Source of the DNA: an uncultured Erythrobacter sp.
GTDB taxonomy: Bacteria > Pseudomonadota > Alphaproteobacteria > Sphingomonadales > Sphingomonadaceae
NCBI GenBank assembly: GCA_947503275.1
Contig: CANNCZ010000001.1
Span: 1,116,001-1,180,000, forward strand
Direction: 5' to 3'
DNA length: 64,000 bases
Shown here: positions 35,794 through 46,000 of the stretch, piece after piece
Numbering within the stretch: the first letter of the stretch is position 1
How the letters are laid out: each line of letters opens with the position of its first letter
Translations under genes and position numbers: made by a program
The notes under the pieces: model-generated
What the model was told of the DNA's origin: nothing
Databases searched by the model: none
What the model saw: the letters and a program-made list of their open reading frames with translations, nothing else

Positions 35794-36072
35794 ATGACCG
35801 ATATGCCCACATTCGATAATCGTCTGGCCCGTGCCAAGTTTCGCGCTTGGCATCGTGGGACGCGTGAGGCGGATTATATGATCGGCGGGTTCTTTGATCG
35901 CTACCATGCGACCTGGGGGCCGGCGGAGATGGACTGGTTCGAAGATCTGTTGGCGGAAGATGACGTGGATGTCATGGCATGGGGCCTACAAACTGCCGAT
36001 GTGCCGGACCGGTTTCAGGGCAAAATGATCGAGTTGATGCAGAAGCTCGACTACGTCGACATCCCAAGCTAG
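35794..36072 (+). CDS. sdhE: Succinate dehydrogenase assembly factor SdhE
   Basis: A 92-residue protein (DUF339/Sdh5) that promotes FAD attachment to SdhA. The hallmark RGTREADYMIGGF (about residues 20-32) contains the conserved RGxxE. Helices follow, with the family Trp/Phe pair WFEDLLAEDDVDVMAW. ATG 35794 is preferred because the in-frame extension upstream overlaps the recG promoter and is not conserved. mfd follows after 59 bases. Confidence 0.93.
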   Translation: MTDMPTFDNRLARAKFRAWHRGTREADYMIGGFFDRYHATWGPAEMDWFEDLLAEDDVDVMAWGLQTADVPDRFQGKMIELMQKLDYVDIPS

Positions 36073-36131
36073 GGCCGCGCTTCGCCGTTGCCATGTGGGA
36101 ACAACTGCCCGCTCCCTGCCTTTGAATTGTT

Positions 36132-39100
36132 ATGCCCGATCTTAACCGCATCCTGAACGCGGACGCGCCGCTGACGCTGTCCTCTCTGCCACGCGGCGCT
36201 GTGCCGCTGGTGATGAGCGATCTCGCGCGCGCTGCGAAGTCGCGTGCGGTCTATATTGCCGCCGACGATGCCGCGATGCGCAGTGTGGCAGAGGCCGCGC
36301 GGTTCTTTGCGCCAGAGGTCGACGTAATTGAGCTGCCCGCATGGGATTGCCTCCCCTATGACCGCGCCAGCCCCGCTTTAACGGTCAGCGCGGCGCGTTT
36401 GTCGGCTCTGTTCCGGTTGCAACGCCCCGGCTCGGCCTCGCAATTGCTGGTCACAACGATCAATGCCGCTTTGCAAAGGGTTCTCACCCCATTCCGCATT
36501 CGTGAGAGCGTGCGCGAATTCAAACCCGGCACCACTATCGGCCATGACAGCCTTGCTGCTTTACTCACCCGTCAGGGATATTCGCGCACGGACACGGTGA
36601 TCGATCATGGCGAATTCGCGGTGCGCGGGTCGATTGTCGACATTTTCCCTTCCTCACTCGATGAAGGGCTGCGGCTCGATTTCTTCGGCGATGAGCTGGA
36701 GAGCTTGCGCCTGTTCGACACATCGACACAGCGTTCGACAGGGCGGCTGGATTCGCACCTGTTGCTGCCCGCATCCGAGGCGCTGTTGGACGAAGGCAGC
36801 ATCAAGCGCTTTCGCTCGCGCTATCGCGAAATGTTCGGGGCGAGCGCTACGCAGGACCCGCTTTATGAGGCTGTGAGTGACGGACGGCGGCTCGCTGGTA
36901 TGGAACACTGGCTGCCTCTGTTTGAGGAAAAGCTCACCACATTGTTCGACCATATCGACGCAGAAGATGTGGTGGTGATAGATCAATCCGCCGTCGGAGC
37001 CGCCGAAGAGCGCCTGTCGGACATCGCCGATTACCACGAACAACGCGGCCGGGTCGCCAGCGAGAAGACGGGCAGTTACCGTCCACTGGCGAAAGACGCG
37101 CTCTATCTGAGCGATGAGGAGTTCCAGCCCGCGTTGAGCGCAGCCACCGCCCATCGCACAAGCGTCTTTGCCTCCCCGGAAAGCGACACGACACTCGATT
37201 TCGGCTTCAAAGCCGCACGTGATTTCGCGCCTGAACGTGCCCGCGGGGACAATGTTTACGAGGCCGCCGCCAAACATCTGGCGGGCATCGGAAAGGCTGG
37301 ACGCAAGCCATTGCTCGCGGCCTATTCCACCGGCAGCCGCTCTCGGATCGCATCAATTCTGGACGAAGCAGGCTCACCTTGCGCACTGGCCGATAGTTGG
37401 CAGGAGGCGCTCGGGCTGTCCGCCAAGGGTAAGACTGCGGCGATGGTTCTGCCGCTGGAAACAGGTTTTTCGAACGACGCGCTGGAGATCCTAACAGAGC
37501 AGGATGTGCTGGGTGATCGTCTGGTCCGGCGAAAGAAAAAGCGCAAGGATTCCGACGCATTCCTCGCTGAACTTCAAGCGTTGGCGCGCGGTGATCTGGT
37601 TGTTCATGTCGAACACGGCATCGGCAAATATCTCGGCCTTGATCCCGTCCCTGTAGGCAAGAGCCAGCATGATTGCGTTGCGCTCGAATATCGCGGCGGA
37701 GACAAACTCTTCATCCCGGTCGAAAATATCGATGTGCTCACGCGCTATGGATCGTCCGAGGACGCGGTGCAGCTTGACCGGTTGGGCGGCGAGGCATGGC
37801 AAAAGCGCCGCTCCAAGCTCAAAGAACGCATCACCGCCATCGCTGGTGAGTTGATGAAGATTGCCGCAGAACGCGCGCTCAAAAAAGCGCCAGTGTTCCA
37901 AGCGGAAGAGGCAAGCTTCAACCAATTCGTCGATCGTTTCCCGTGGGAGGAAACCGACGATCAAGACACCGCCATCGCCGATGTTCTGCGCGATTTGGAA
38001 AGTGGCAAACCGATGGACCGTTTGGTCTGCGGCGATGTGGGTTTTGGCAAAACCGAGGTCGCCCTGCGCGCCGCTTTTGTCGCTGCTATGAGCGGGCAGC
38101 AAGTTGCCATCGTCGCACCCACCACATTGCTAGCACGCCAGCATTATCAGAACTTTGCGGAGCGTTTCGCAGGCTTTCCCTTAAAGGTCGGGCGGCTGTC
38201 GCGGCTCGTCTCTTCCAAGGAAACAACCGAAACACGCGAAGGGTTGGCAGACGGCACCATAGACCTGGTGATCGGCACCCATGCGATCCTGTCCAAATCC
38301 ACCGAGTTCAAAAATCTCGGGCTTGTGATCGTCGATGAGGAACAGCGTTTTGGTGTGACGCACAAGGAAAAGCTGAAGCAGCTGCGCTCGGATGTGCATA
38401 TGCTCACGCTGACTGCCACACCGATCCCGCGCACTTTGCAAATGGCAATGACGGGCTTGCGAGAGCTTTCTACCATTCAGACCCCTCCTGTCGACCGGCT
38501 TGCGGTGCGAACATACGTGATGGAGTGGGATGACATGGTGATGCGCGAGGCTCTGCTGCGCGAACATCACCGCGGTGGGCAGAGCTTTATCGTCGTGCCG
38601 CGCATCTCCGATATGGCCGAGGTCGAAGAATGGTTGCGCGAAAATGTGCCAGAGGTGAAATCCATCTCCGCACACGGGCAAATGGGCGCTGGCGAAATCG
38701 AAGAGCGCATGAGCGCGTTCTACGATGGCAAGTACGAAGTGCTGCTCTCCACCACCATCGTGGAAAGCGGGCTCGATCTGCCGAGCGCCAACACCATCAT
38801 CATCCACCGCGCCGACCGGTTCGGCCTTGCACAACTCTACCAATTGCGCGGACGCGTGGGTCGATCCAAACTTCGCGCCTATGCTTATCTGACCTATGAG
38901 AAGGACGTGCAGCTTTCCGAAGTGGCAGAGAAACGCTTGAAAGTGCTCGGTGATTTGGACTCACTTGGCGCCGGTTTCCAACTGGCAAGCCACGATCTCG
39001 ACATTCGCGGGGCAGGCAATCTGCTGGGCGATGAGCAATCGGGCCATATCCGCGAAGTTGGCTTTGAGCTTTACCAGAGTATGCTCGAGGACGCGATCCT

Positions 39101-39620
39101 TGCCGCCAAGGCAGGCGAGATGGGGCTGGAGAAAGCGCGCGATGCGATCTCACCGCAAATCACCGTCGATGCGCCGATCATGATTCCAGAAGAATACGTG
39201 CCCGACCTTGCCGTGCGTATGGCGTTGTACCGTCGCCTCAATCAAGCCGCGGACAAGGCCGAGATTGAAAGTATGGCCGCCGAAATGATTGATCGATTCG
39301 GTGATTTACCTCAACCAACCAAGAACTTGGTTCGCCTTATTGAGATCAAACATCAAGCGATCGAAGCGAACATCGCCAAGATCGATGTTGGCGCGCGCGG
39401 CACATTGGTGACGTTCCACAATGATGATTTCCCCGATGGGCCTGGCCTGATCGCATATGTCGACAAGCTGCAAGGCACCGCCAAACTGCGCCCCGATATG
39501 AAACTGGTGATCAACCGGGCTTGGGTCGATCCACAAAGCCGCCTCAATGGATTGTTCCAGCTTACCAAAGGCTTGTCCGGGATCGTACGCAAATACGAGA
39601 AAGCCAACCGCGCCAACTAA
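36132..39620 (+). CDS. mfd: Transcription-repair coupling factor Mfd
   Basis: A 1162-residue translocase that removes RNA polymerase stalled at lesions and recruits UvrA. Visible in order: the UvrB-like N-terminal domains, the RNA-polymerase interaction domain with GDLVVHVEHGIGKYLGL (about 483-499), Walker A GDVGFGKTEVAL (about 636), VIVDEEQRFGV, TATPIPRTLQ, ESGLDLPSANT and the QLRGRVGRS box, then the C-terminal TRCF domain. It runs convergently into the CRP gene with a five-base gap. Confidence 0.97.
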   Translation: MPDLNRILNADAPLTLSSLPRGAVPLVMSDLARAAKSRAVYIAADDAAMRSVAEAARFFAPEVDVIELPAWDCLPYDRASPALTVSAARLSALFRLQRPGSASQLLVTTINAALQRVLTPFRIRESVREFKPGTTIGHDSLAALLTRQGYSRTDTVIDHGEFAVRGSIVDIFPSSLDEGLRLDFFGDELESLRLFDTSTQRSTGRLDSHLLLPASEALLDEGSIKRFRSRYREMFGASATQDPLYEAVSDGRRLAGMEHWLPLFEEKLTTLFDHIDAEDVVVIDQSAVGAAEERLSDIADYHEQRGRVASEKTGSYRPLAKDALYLSDEEFQPALSAATAHRTSVFASPESDTTLDFGFKAARDFAPERARGDNVYEAAAKHLAGIGKAGRKPLLAAYSTGSRSRIASILDEAGSPCALADSWQEALGLSAKGKTAAMVLPLETGFSNDALEILTEQDVLGDRLVRRKKKRKDSDAFLAELQALARGDLVVHVEHGIGKYLGLDPVPVGKSQHDCVALEYRGGDKLFIPVENIDVLTRYGSSEDAVQLDRLGGEAWQKRRSKLKERITAIAGELMKIAAERALKKAPVFQAEEASFNQFVDRFPWEETDDQDTAIADVLRDLESGKPMDRLVCGDVGFGKTEVALRAAFVAAMSGQQVAIVAPTTLLARQHYQNFAERFAGFPLKVGRLSRLVSSKETTETREGLADGTIDLVIGTHAILSKSTEFKNLGLVIVDEEQRFGVTHKEKLKQLRSDVHMLTLTATPIPRTLQMAMTGLRELSTIQTPPVDRLAVRTYVMEWDDMVMREALLREHHRGGQSFIVVPRISDMAEVEEWLRENVPEVKSISAHGQMGAGEIEERMSAFYDGKYEVLLSTTIVESGLDLPSANTIIIHRADRFGLAQLYQLRGRVGRSKLRAYAYLTYEKDVQLSEVAEKRLKVLGDLDSLGAGFQLASHDLDIRGAGNLLGDEQSGHIREVGFELYQSMLEDAILAAKAGEMGLEKARDAISPQITVDAPIMIPEEYVPDLAVRMALYRRLNQAADKAEIESMAAEMIDRFGDLPQPTKNLVRLIEIKHQAIEANIAKIDVGARGTLVTFHNDDFPDGPGLIAYVDKLQGTAKLRPDMKLVINRAWVDPQSRLNGLFQLTKGLSGIVRKYEKANRAN

Positions 39621-39625
39621 GGTGA

Positions 39626-40324
39626 TTACGCTTCGTCACCGAACTCAGCCAAAAGTTGAAGGTACTCGGTGTCCTTCACCACCAGCATCCGACCATCACG
39701 CGCGATGATCTGTTGGTCCTCCCATTCCGACAATAGACGGCTCACATTCTCTCGCGCCAAACCCGCAAATGCGCCAAGGTCGCTTTGACTGGGACTGTAA
39801 AGGAGCCTCCCATCGGCGCGATCACTGTCGATCAATCGCACCAGCGCACGCGCCAATCGCGGTCCCATCGAAAATGTCCGGTCGCTCTCAATAACAAGGT
39901 TTTGCTGCCGGACCCGCTGTGCGAGTTCGCGCATCACACCGACCACAGATGCTGGATTGACTGATACAATATCGAGGAACGTAAGCGTCGGTATGATCAA
40001 GACGGTCGAAGGAATGGCGGCGGTCACAGTGGCCGTGCGTGGGCCGCTATCAAGCAGCGCTATCTCACCCACCAGTTCCCCCGGTGCACAATAAGACAGA
40101 ATGATCTCCCGGCCACCGGCGCTGACAAAGCTGATCTTAAGCCCGCCTGACAACAAATAGACCGCAAAATCGCCGTTCTCATCCCCCTGATTGATGATGA
40201 CATCACCGGCCTGCAACTCGCGGCGGCTTGCCTTGCCAAGCAATTGCTCAAGCTGTTTGGGTTCGAGCGCATGAAGCAGGCTGTCAGGCGAAAGCTTCGC
40301 AATCACTTCATCCTGTGTGTCCAC
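39626..40324 (-). CDS. CRP/FNR-family transcriptional regulator
   Basis: A 232-residue regulator. The cyclic-nucleotide-binding fold (about 15-130) holds PGELVGEIALL with E87 and the R96-T97 pair in PRTATV, equivalents of CRP residues that contact cAMP. A dimer helix follows. The HTH recognition helix ARENVSRLLSEW carries R191, E192 and R196, the Arg-Glu-x-x-x-Arg pattern that reads TGTGA. There is no Cys cluster, so it is not an oxygen-sensing FNR. The upstream region holds a perfect TGTGA-N6-TCACA site (40398-40413), suggesting autoregulation. Confidence 0.9.
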   Translation of the reverse strand: MDTQDEVIAKLSPDSLLHALEPKQLEQLLGKASRRELQAGDVIINQGDENGDFAVYLLSGGLKISFVSAGGREIILSYCAPGELVGEIALLDSGPRTATVTAAIPSTVLIIPTLTFLDIVSVNPASVVGVMRELAQRVRQQNLVIESDRTFSMGPRLARALVRLIDSDRADGRLLYSPSQSDLGAFAGLARENVSRLLSEWEDQQIIARDGRMLVVKDTEYLQLLAEFGDEA

Positions 40325-40397
40325 TAACCCGCTCCTTGAAAGAATCGCTACCCGTTCGCTGCATTGCCCGCAACCGACCGCAAATTTGCGCTGTTTG

Positions 40398-40413
40398 TGT
40401 GACAGCCATCACA
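40398..40413. promoter_or_regulatory. Consensus CRP-type operator TGTGA-N6-TCACA
   Basis: TGTGA (40398-40402), six bases, TCACA (40409-40413): a perfect match to the CRP half-sites, centred about 80 bases upstream of the CRP-type gene on its own promoter side. With the RENVSR recognition helix of that protein, autoregulation is the natural reading. The regulator could also act on genes on the other side. Confidence 0.7.
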
Positions 40414-40477
40414 GATCGGTTGAAGAGTTGAGGCTAAGACCACTTTCAGGGGGCACAAGACGACCCGGCGACCCGAG

Positions 40478-40535
40478 CGGAGGATGCGACCCCCTCCGAC
40501 GACGCGGCCCACACCTTCGGGGGGAGGTGTGGGCC
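40478..40535. other. Pair of strong adjacent hairpins in intergenic region
   Basis: CGGAGG (40478-40483) pairs with CCTCCG (40493-40498). Next, GGCCCACACCT (40506-40516) pairs perfectly over 11 bases with AGGTGTGGGCC (40525-40535), with an eight-base loop. The 266-base region 40325-40590 has no supported gene. On the minus strand these lie in the 3' UTR of the EAL gene, without a T run. On the plus strand the tail is TTACGCCTTT. A terminator, a 3'-end stabiliser or part of a small RNA are all possible. Confidence 0.6.
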
Positions 40536-40590
40536 TTACGCCTTTCAATTCTATGCAGCGATTTACCAGTCTGCTGGCTATCAGTGCCTG

Positions 40591-41469
40591 CTAACCATGC
40601 CCTGCCCCGCGCGCGGTTCGGGATAGGGCCAGCACATCTGCGCTTTTCATTGGTTGCGCGCGCAGGAAGCCCTGCCAATAATCGCACCCTTCGCTGATGA
40701 TCGCCGCACGTTGAACATCGCTTTCGACACCTTCGGCGTAGATATCGAGCTCCAGCGCTTTCGCTAGTGCCATGATTGCACGTAGAACCGCCAGCGCCTT
40801 AGCATCACCGGGGACACCATCGACCATGATCTTATCCAGCTTAATCGCGTCCAACGGCAATTCGCGCAAATAGCGGAAATTGCAGAACCCCGCGCCGAAA
40901 TCATCCAGCGCCGTGCGAAAGCCCAGCCCGCGCAATGCGCTTAAAGCGGCCGCTGCCTGCTCCAGATTGCGGAGCAGCAGGTCCTCTGTAATCTCCAGCA
41001 TCAACCGCTCTGGCGCGATGCTACTTTTGGCAATCAACTCTGCAAAATCAGCAGCAAAGCGTGGATCACCAAGCTCTTCTGGCGTTATGTTCAGAGATAG
41101 TGTGAGGTCACCGGGCCAGCTCGCTGCGTCTTCCAATGCCCGTGCAACCACATGCCGCGAGAGAGGCGCAACCAAAGCCGCTCGCTCCGCAATCGCAAAC
41201 AGATCGCGCGCACCAATTTCGCCCAGGCTGGGATGTTGCCAGCGGGCAAGCGCCTCTGCCCCGACAACGGCGCCGGTCTCGCAGGAGAACTGCGGTTGGA
41301 ACAGCACTTCAATCTCACGCCGGTCCAACGCGCGCAGCAGGTCAGTTTCCAACGCCGACGCCTTCACACCCGGGAAATTTCCACGCACGGGGCCCCGTAG
41401 AGACGGGCTAAGCGTCGCATCGAGCGCGCCTGTTCGGGCTTTTCCCTGAGATGATGTGCCATGATTCAT
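40591..41469 (-). CDS. EAL-domain protein, predicted c-di-GMP phosphodiesterase
   Basis: A 292-residue stand-alone EAL protein with a 40-residue N-terminal tail. The catalytic set appears complete: E72 of EAL, Asn of SLNIT, Glu of LEITE, Asp-Asp of DDFGAGF, Lys of IKLDK and Glu of AEGVE. Cleavage of c-di-GMP to pGpG is therefore expected. ATG 41469 has AGAGGA seven bases upstream; an in-frame GTG at 41490 has none. It is divergent from NAD kinase. No membrane segment or sensor domain is visible, so the input signal is unknown. Confidence 0.9.
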   Translation of the reverse strand: MNHGTSSQGKARTGALDATLSPSLRGPVRGNFPGVKASALETDLLRALDRREIEVLFQPQFSCETGAVVGAEALARWQHPSLGEIGARDLFAIAERAALVAPLSRHVVARALEDAASWPGDLTLSLNITPEELGDPRFAADFAELIAKSSIAPERLMLEITEDLLLRNLEQAAAALSALRGLGFRTALDDFGAGFCNFRYLRELPLDAIKLDKIMVDGVPGDAKALAVLRAIMALAKALELDIYAEGVESDVQRAAIISEGCDYWQGFLRAQPMKSADVLALSRTARGAGHG

Positions 41470-41638
41470 ACATGTATCCTCTAGGCACACATTACACGCA
41501 ATTCGCCCAAGAATTGCAATCCGCCCAGATTTGGAACATCAGGATAAGTGACTATCGCTGTGATGGGCGCCTTTGGGGGGCGTGCCGGCCTGCATGCAAT
41601 TAGGCTGGTGAGGTGTGATTGAGCGCGAAAGGGCGTGA

Positions 41639-42490
41639 ATGGAAACGGCTGCAATGAGCAAGAGCGATGGCGATGCCAATACCGACGATGGCCTATGCGG
41701 CCCCGCCAATGACGGGTTTCGCAAGGTCGCCTTGGTCGCATCGGAATCTCCGCGTGCGCAAGAGGCGTTCACAATGCTCTGGGCACAGCGGGATTGGGCG
41801 CCTTTGGAGGAAGCCGATGCCGTAGTCGTGCTGGGCGGCGATGGCTTTATGCTGCAAACGTTACACGCCATGCTCGATTGTGAGCGGGTAATCCCCGCCT
41901 ATGGGATGAACCGGGGCACGGTTGGCTTCTTGATGAACCGCTATAACAAAAACGCCGACGTGATGGAGCGTTTGGCGCAGGCACGCGGTAAGAATATTGT
42001 GTCGTTGCATATCACTGCGACCACGCAAGACGGCGAAACCCGCACAATGCGGGCGATCAACGAATTGTCGCTGCTGCGCGAAACCCGTCAGACTGCGAAG
42101 ATCGAAGTCACTGTGGGCAGCCGTGTGCGGATTAAGGAGCTGGTCGGGGACGGAGTGCTGGTTTCCACCCCCGCCGGATCGACCGCATACAACCTTTCCG
42201 CCAATGGCCCGATCCTGCCCTTGGATAGCGGTATGCTGGCCCTCACCCCGATCAGCCCGTTTCGCCCACGGCGGTGGCGCGGTGCGATATTGCCAGATGA
42301 AATGCCGATTAAGTTCAGAGTTTTAGAGCCGGAAAAGCGTCCAATTGCTGCAGTGGCGGATCAAAAAGAGCTGCGCGATATCGCAGAGGTCTCTGTTCGC
42401 ATCGCGCGTGAATCGGAGCTGGAACTGTTGTTTGACCCCGGCCAATCGCTAGCAGAGCGCATTGTGAGTGAGCAGTTTGCGGTCGATTAA
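41639..42490 (+). CDS. nadK: NAD kinase
   Basis: A 283-residue ATP-NAD kinase making NADP. GGDG is at 66-69, followed by GMNRGTVGFLMN, and the second signature GDGVLVSTPAGSTAYNLSANGPILP. AAAGGG lies five bases before ATG 41639; the in-frame ATG at 41654 lacks one. The first 26 residues are a polar extension not needed for the fold. Confidence 0.95.
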   Translation: METAAMSKSDGDANTDDGLCGPANDGFRKVALVASESPRAQEAFTMLWAQRDWAPLEEADAVVVLGGDGFMLQTLHAMLDCERVIPAYGMNRGTVGFLMNRYNKNADVMERLAQARGKNIVSLHITATTQDGETRTMRAINELSLLRETRQTAKIEVTVGSRVRIKELVGDGVLVSTPAGSTAYNLSANGPILPLDSGMLALTPISPFRPRRWRGAILPDEMPIKFRVLEPEKRPIAAVADQKELRDIAEVSVRIARESELELLFDPGQSLAERIVSEQFAVD

Positions 42491-42511
42491 CAGGTTGAGC
42501 GCTATATCCTC

Positions 42512-42540
42512 TTGCAATGCACGCGCTCGAATCATATAGG
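42512..42540 (+). promoter_or_regulatory. Candidate promoter of tRNA-Asn
   Basis: TTGCAA (42512-42517), 17 bases, TATAGG (42535-42540). The expected start falls about 30 bases before the tRNA 5' end. Confidence 0.5.
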
Positions 42541-42575
42541 CGCGTCTCACGTTCGGCAGACAAATCAAACAGTGT

Positions 42576-42650
42576 TCCCCGATAGCTCAGCGGTAGAGTA
42601 GGTGACTGTTAATCACTTGGTCGTTGGTTCGAATCCAACTCGGGGAGCCA
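42576..42650 (+). tRNA. tRNA-Asn (anticodon GTT)
   Basis: A 75-base cloverleaf. The acceptor TCCCCGA pairs with TCGGGGA, G is the discriminator and CCA is encoded. The anticodon stem GGTGA / TCACT encloses CTGTTAA, anticodon GTT. A TTTTCTTT tract follows the CCA and probably terminates the transcript. Confidence 0.97.
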
Positions 42651-43051
42651 TTTTCTTTCAGACCTGACTTTCACGCCGCCGGATTTGCTCCGGTTCTGGG
42701 CGTGTGGGCGCTCTGCAATGACCGCGTGACGTCAATGTTGCATTTTGCGATGCGCTTGATGGCTCAAGAGCTGCAGAAAACTGCACGAACTCTTCCAAAA
42801 AAATTCACATCTTCACAAATTAATTTCGGACGTTTCGGGCCGCGCTTTCCGCTGTTTACCGATAGTTAAGTACCGCCCTGCCCGCAATACGTGCTCCTAC
42901 CGAAAAATCAGGAGGATGTTTACCATATTGAGGCCGTCGCAACTTCTTAAAATCTTAACCAACCGCATGAACCCAAGACCCATTTTCTCCTTCTAGTTCA
43001 ATACGCGGATCGGCGACGAATCTCGCCAATTGGGGAAATTGAGTAAGACTT
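42651..43051 (+). other. Non-coding region before the S8 protease gene
   Basis: About 400 bases with no supported gene. An ATG preceded directly by AGGAGG (about 42917) opens a frame of only 26 codons with zero spacing, so it is not convincing. A TTAA-N4-TTAA pair (42947-42958) resembles CtrA half-sites but with the wrong spacing. A small GGCGA / TCGCC hairpin (about 43013-43028) precedes the protease start. The A/T-rich stretch at about 42780-42830 is the best place to look for the promoter. The region is long for this compact chromosome, consistent with regulated expression. Confidence 0.4.
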
Positions 43052-46000
43052 ATGAAGTCAGTTTTAGCACACGGCACCGCAAGCGTTGCCCTTATGGTTT
43101 CGCTCATGGGCACCGCTCATGCGCAGACACATGTCGACGCAGCCGATGAGAATACGCCCGCACCGATTGCGAGCACGGCAGTGATCGCCAATGACAGCGA
43201 GGCAGCGACTGTGCCTGCCGGTCTGCTCGACGCGCATGCTGCGATTGACGGCACGAATTCGGAACTGTCTTTCAGTCAGGCCCCTATCGACATCACAACC
43301 GATCTTACCGCAACGTCAACAACACATGCCGTGGTCACCCCACGCGGCATCGTGACACCACGTGCAATTGATCCGTTCTACCGCGACATCAATCCCTTCT
43401 ATGGCGACATCAACCCATTCTACGGCGACATTGATGCGTTCTGGGGTCACATCAATCCCTTCTATGGCGATATTGACGCGTTCTATCGCGACATCAGCCC
43501 CTTCTATGGCGATATCGATGCGTTCTGGGGCGACATCAATCCATTCTATCGCGACATCGTCGCCTTTGATGCCGAGAACCTGAAAGCGCTGGGTGATTTC
43601 TGGCAACAGCACCGTTCGCAAATCGATGCGACCGAAGAGTTGTTCAATTCAATCTCATTCACGTCAACTGGTGCAATCGTGCGCGACGGTACGCCTGACA
43701 AAGTTATGGCTTCCCTGCGGGAATTGATCGCGCAGGGTGAAGTCCAATTTGGTCAAGCCTACACCAGCCGCACCGGGCAATCGTTCGATACGCTGGTGGA
43801 TGAGATCTTCGCTCGCCATGGCGCTAATCCAAATCATAAGGCGTCGATCGAAACTTTGACCGCGACACAGCGTGCTGCGCTTTACCTCGATTGGCACGAC
43901 ACATTGAACCTGTATTCAGGCGTTGATGCAGTCGATCATTGGATGCCAGCGATCAACTGGACGCCTGCAATCACTCAGATTCAGGGCAATGGTCGCGACA
44001 CAATCATCGGCATTGTCGATGGCAGCTTTTCTGCAGACGCCGATCTGGGCAACAACGTTGTGTTCTCCGGCGGCCACAAAGGCGAAGTCGGTGGGCACGG
44101 TGCAGGCGTTGCCAGCCTGATCGCAGGCGCACATGATGGCCATGGCGTCATGGGCATTGCGCCCGACGTCAACATCGTCGCTTACAACCCGTTCAGCGCT
44201 GACGGCACTGCGACTTGGGACGACGTGGCAGATGGCATTCTCTCTTTCCAAACGAACAGACTTGTCGGCCTAAACAGTTATGGCCTAGCCAGCATCATCA
44301 ACCTCTCGCTCGGCGAATCCGGCTACGCGCTCTCGCAAGGCATGGCTGACGTTTTGGCGCGTACTGAAATCGCGCCCATGCATGACGACACCGTGTTCGT
44401 GATCGCAGCCGGGAATGACGGCATCACGCAAACCACAGATATTGAGTGGGATTTCAGCTCGGACGCTTCGATCATTCTGGTCGGATCAATCAATCCAGCT
44501 AGCGAGATTTCGTCCTTCTCCAACCGTGCTGGCTCTGCTTGCTTGCTCGATAATGGCGTTTGTAACTCAGGCAACGAACTGTACCTACGCACAATTGTTG
44601 CACCGGGTGAAATGCTATTGGTATCTGACGGTCAAGGCGGCGTCGTTCGCCGGTCGGGCACTTCATTTGCCGCACCGCTGGTGTCTGGCGCGATTTCGCT
44701 GCTGCATGATCGCTGGCAATGGCTGACAGATCATCCCGACGCGACAACCGAGATCATCTTCCGCTCTGCCCGCGATTTGGGCGCACCGGGACCGGATGAG
44801 GTCTATGGACATGGACTGCTCGACGTCGCGGCCTCGCAATCGCCGCTGAATTTCAATGAAATGCAGTTCACTCTGTATCAGCGCAACGGAAGCTACTGGC
44901 GCGGCACCGGGTTTGACGCTGCATCGTTGGTCGGTTTGGGCCTGCCCGAATGGTGGGAGACCAACGACGTCTTCCTTACCGGCTTTGAGACCGTTGGCGA
45001 TACGTATCGTGATTTCTCGATCCCTGCATCCAGCTTCACTTTTGGCAAGAGCACCAACGCTCTGGGCCGCGGGTTTGAGCGCTTGCAGGATTTTGTAAAC
45101 GGACGCTTTGCGACTTGGATCAACAGCGGCGGCAGCGACTCCAACGGTGATGGCCTTCCCGGCTTTACCGAGCTGCGTTCCAGCGGAAACGAAATCGCTG
45201 GAGAGTGGTCGCTTCGTTATGACGCCATGGCACCGCGATACACCCAACAGGGCGAATTGCGCATGGTTCACGGTGCTGCGACACTGACAGAACCTTCGGG
45301 CCGCGCATCATTCACCCTGGGCCACGGTCAAGGCTCTATGGCGCTATCTGGCAACCGCTTTGGCGTGATAAGCGACCACGACCCGTTCACCGGCGGTGTA
45401 AACCCAGTTTTGGGCTTCGCTTCGGGTGAGACGTTCCTGCAAGCAGGCTACATGATCACGCCCGGCACTAAGGTCAGCGTTGGTTATTCTGAGAACCGCG
45501 ATGAATGGGACGAAATTGCCAATGTCGATCCGCAAGAGCTGGCCATTCGCCAAGCACTCGGTGATCGCCCTGCGCAAGCCTTCACGCTCGACATCGATCA
45601 ACAGGTCAGCGATGATTTCTCGATCAATGCGCAATATACGCGCCTGAACGAAGTCAATGCGCTGCTCGGCACGCAAACTGCAACGGCGGCTCTTCTGGGC
45701 GGTGGTTCGCAGACCGAGGCGATGACCTTGTCAGCGAGCCTTGATGCAGGCAGCGGCTTCACATTCGATGTTTCTGCAACGGGCGCACGCACTCACACTT
45801 CGCAAGAACAGCTGTTCACCAGCGGCTCTGCGATTTGGAGTACTTCGGCGCAATTCACCGCGACCAAGAACCGCATCTTTGGTGAGAATGACACGCTTCG
45901 CCTCTCCATTGCTCAGCCGCTTCAGGTCGAAAATGGATCACTGCAGTTAACCAGCGAACAGGTTGTCGATCGTCTGACTGGCGAACGCGCTCCGGTCACG

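Noticed and set aside
42624..42869. 81-residue plus-strand frame starting inside tRNA-Asn
   Set aside because: It begins in the tRNA 3' half, has no ribosome-binding site and no motif.
42947..42958. CtrA-like TTAA-N4-TTAA before the protease gene
   Set aside because: The CtrA consensus needs a wider gap of about seven bases; A/T-rich sequence alone explains it.
43370..43558. Possible CRISPR array from regular 21-base repeats
   Set aside because: Repeats are contiguous, without spacers, in frame and with synonymous changes; they encode protein heptads.
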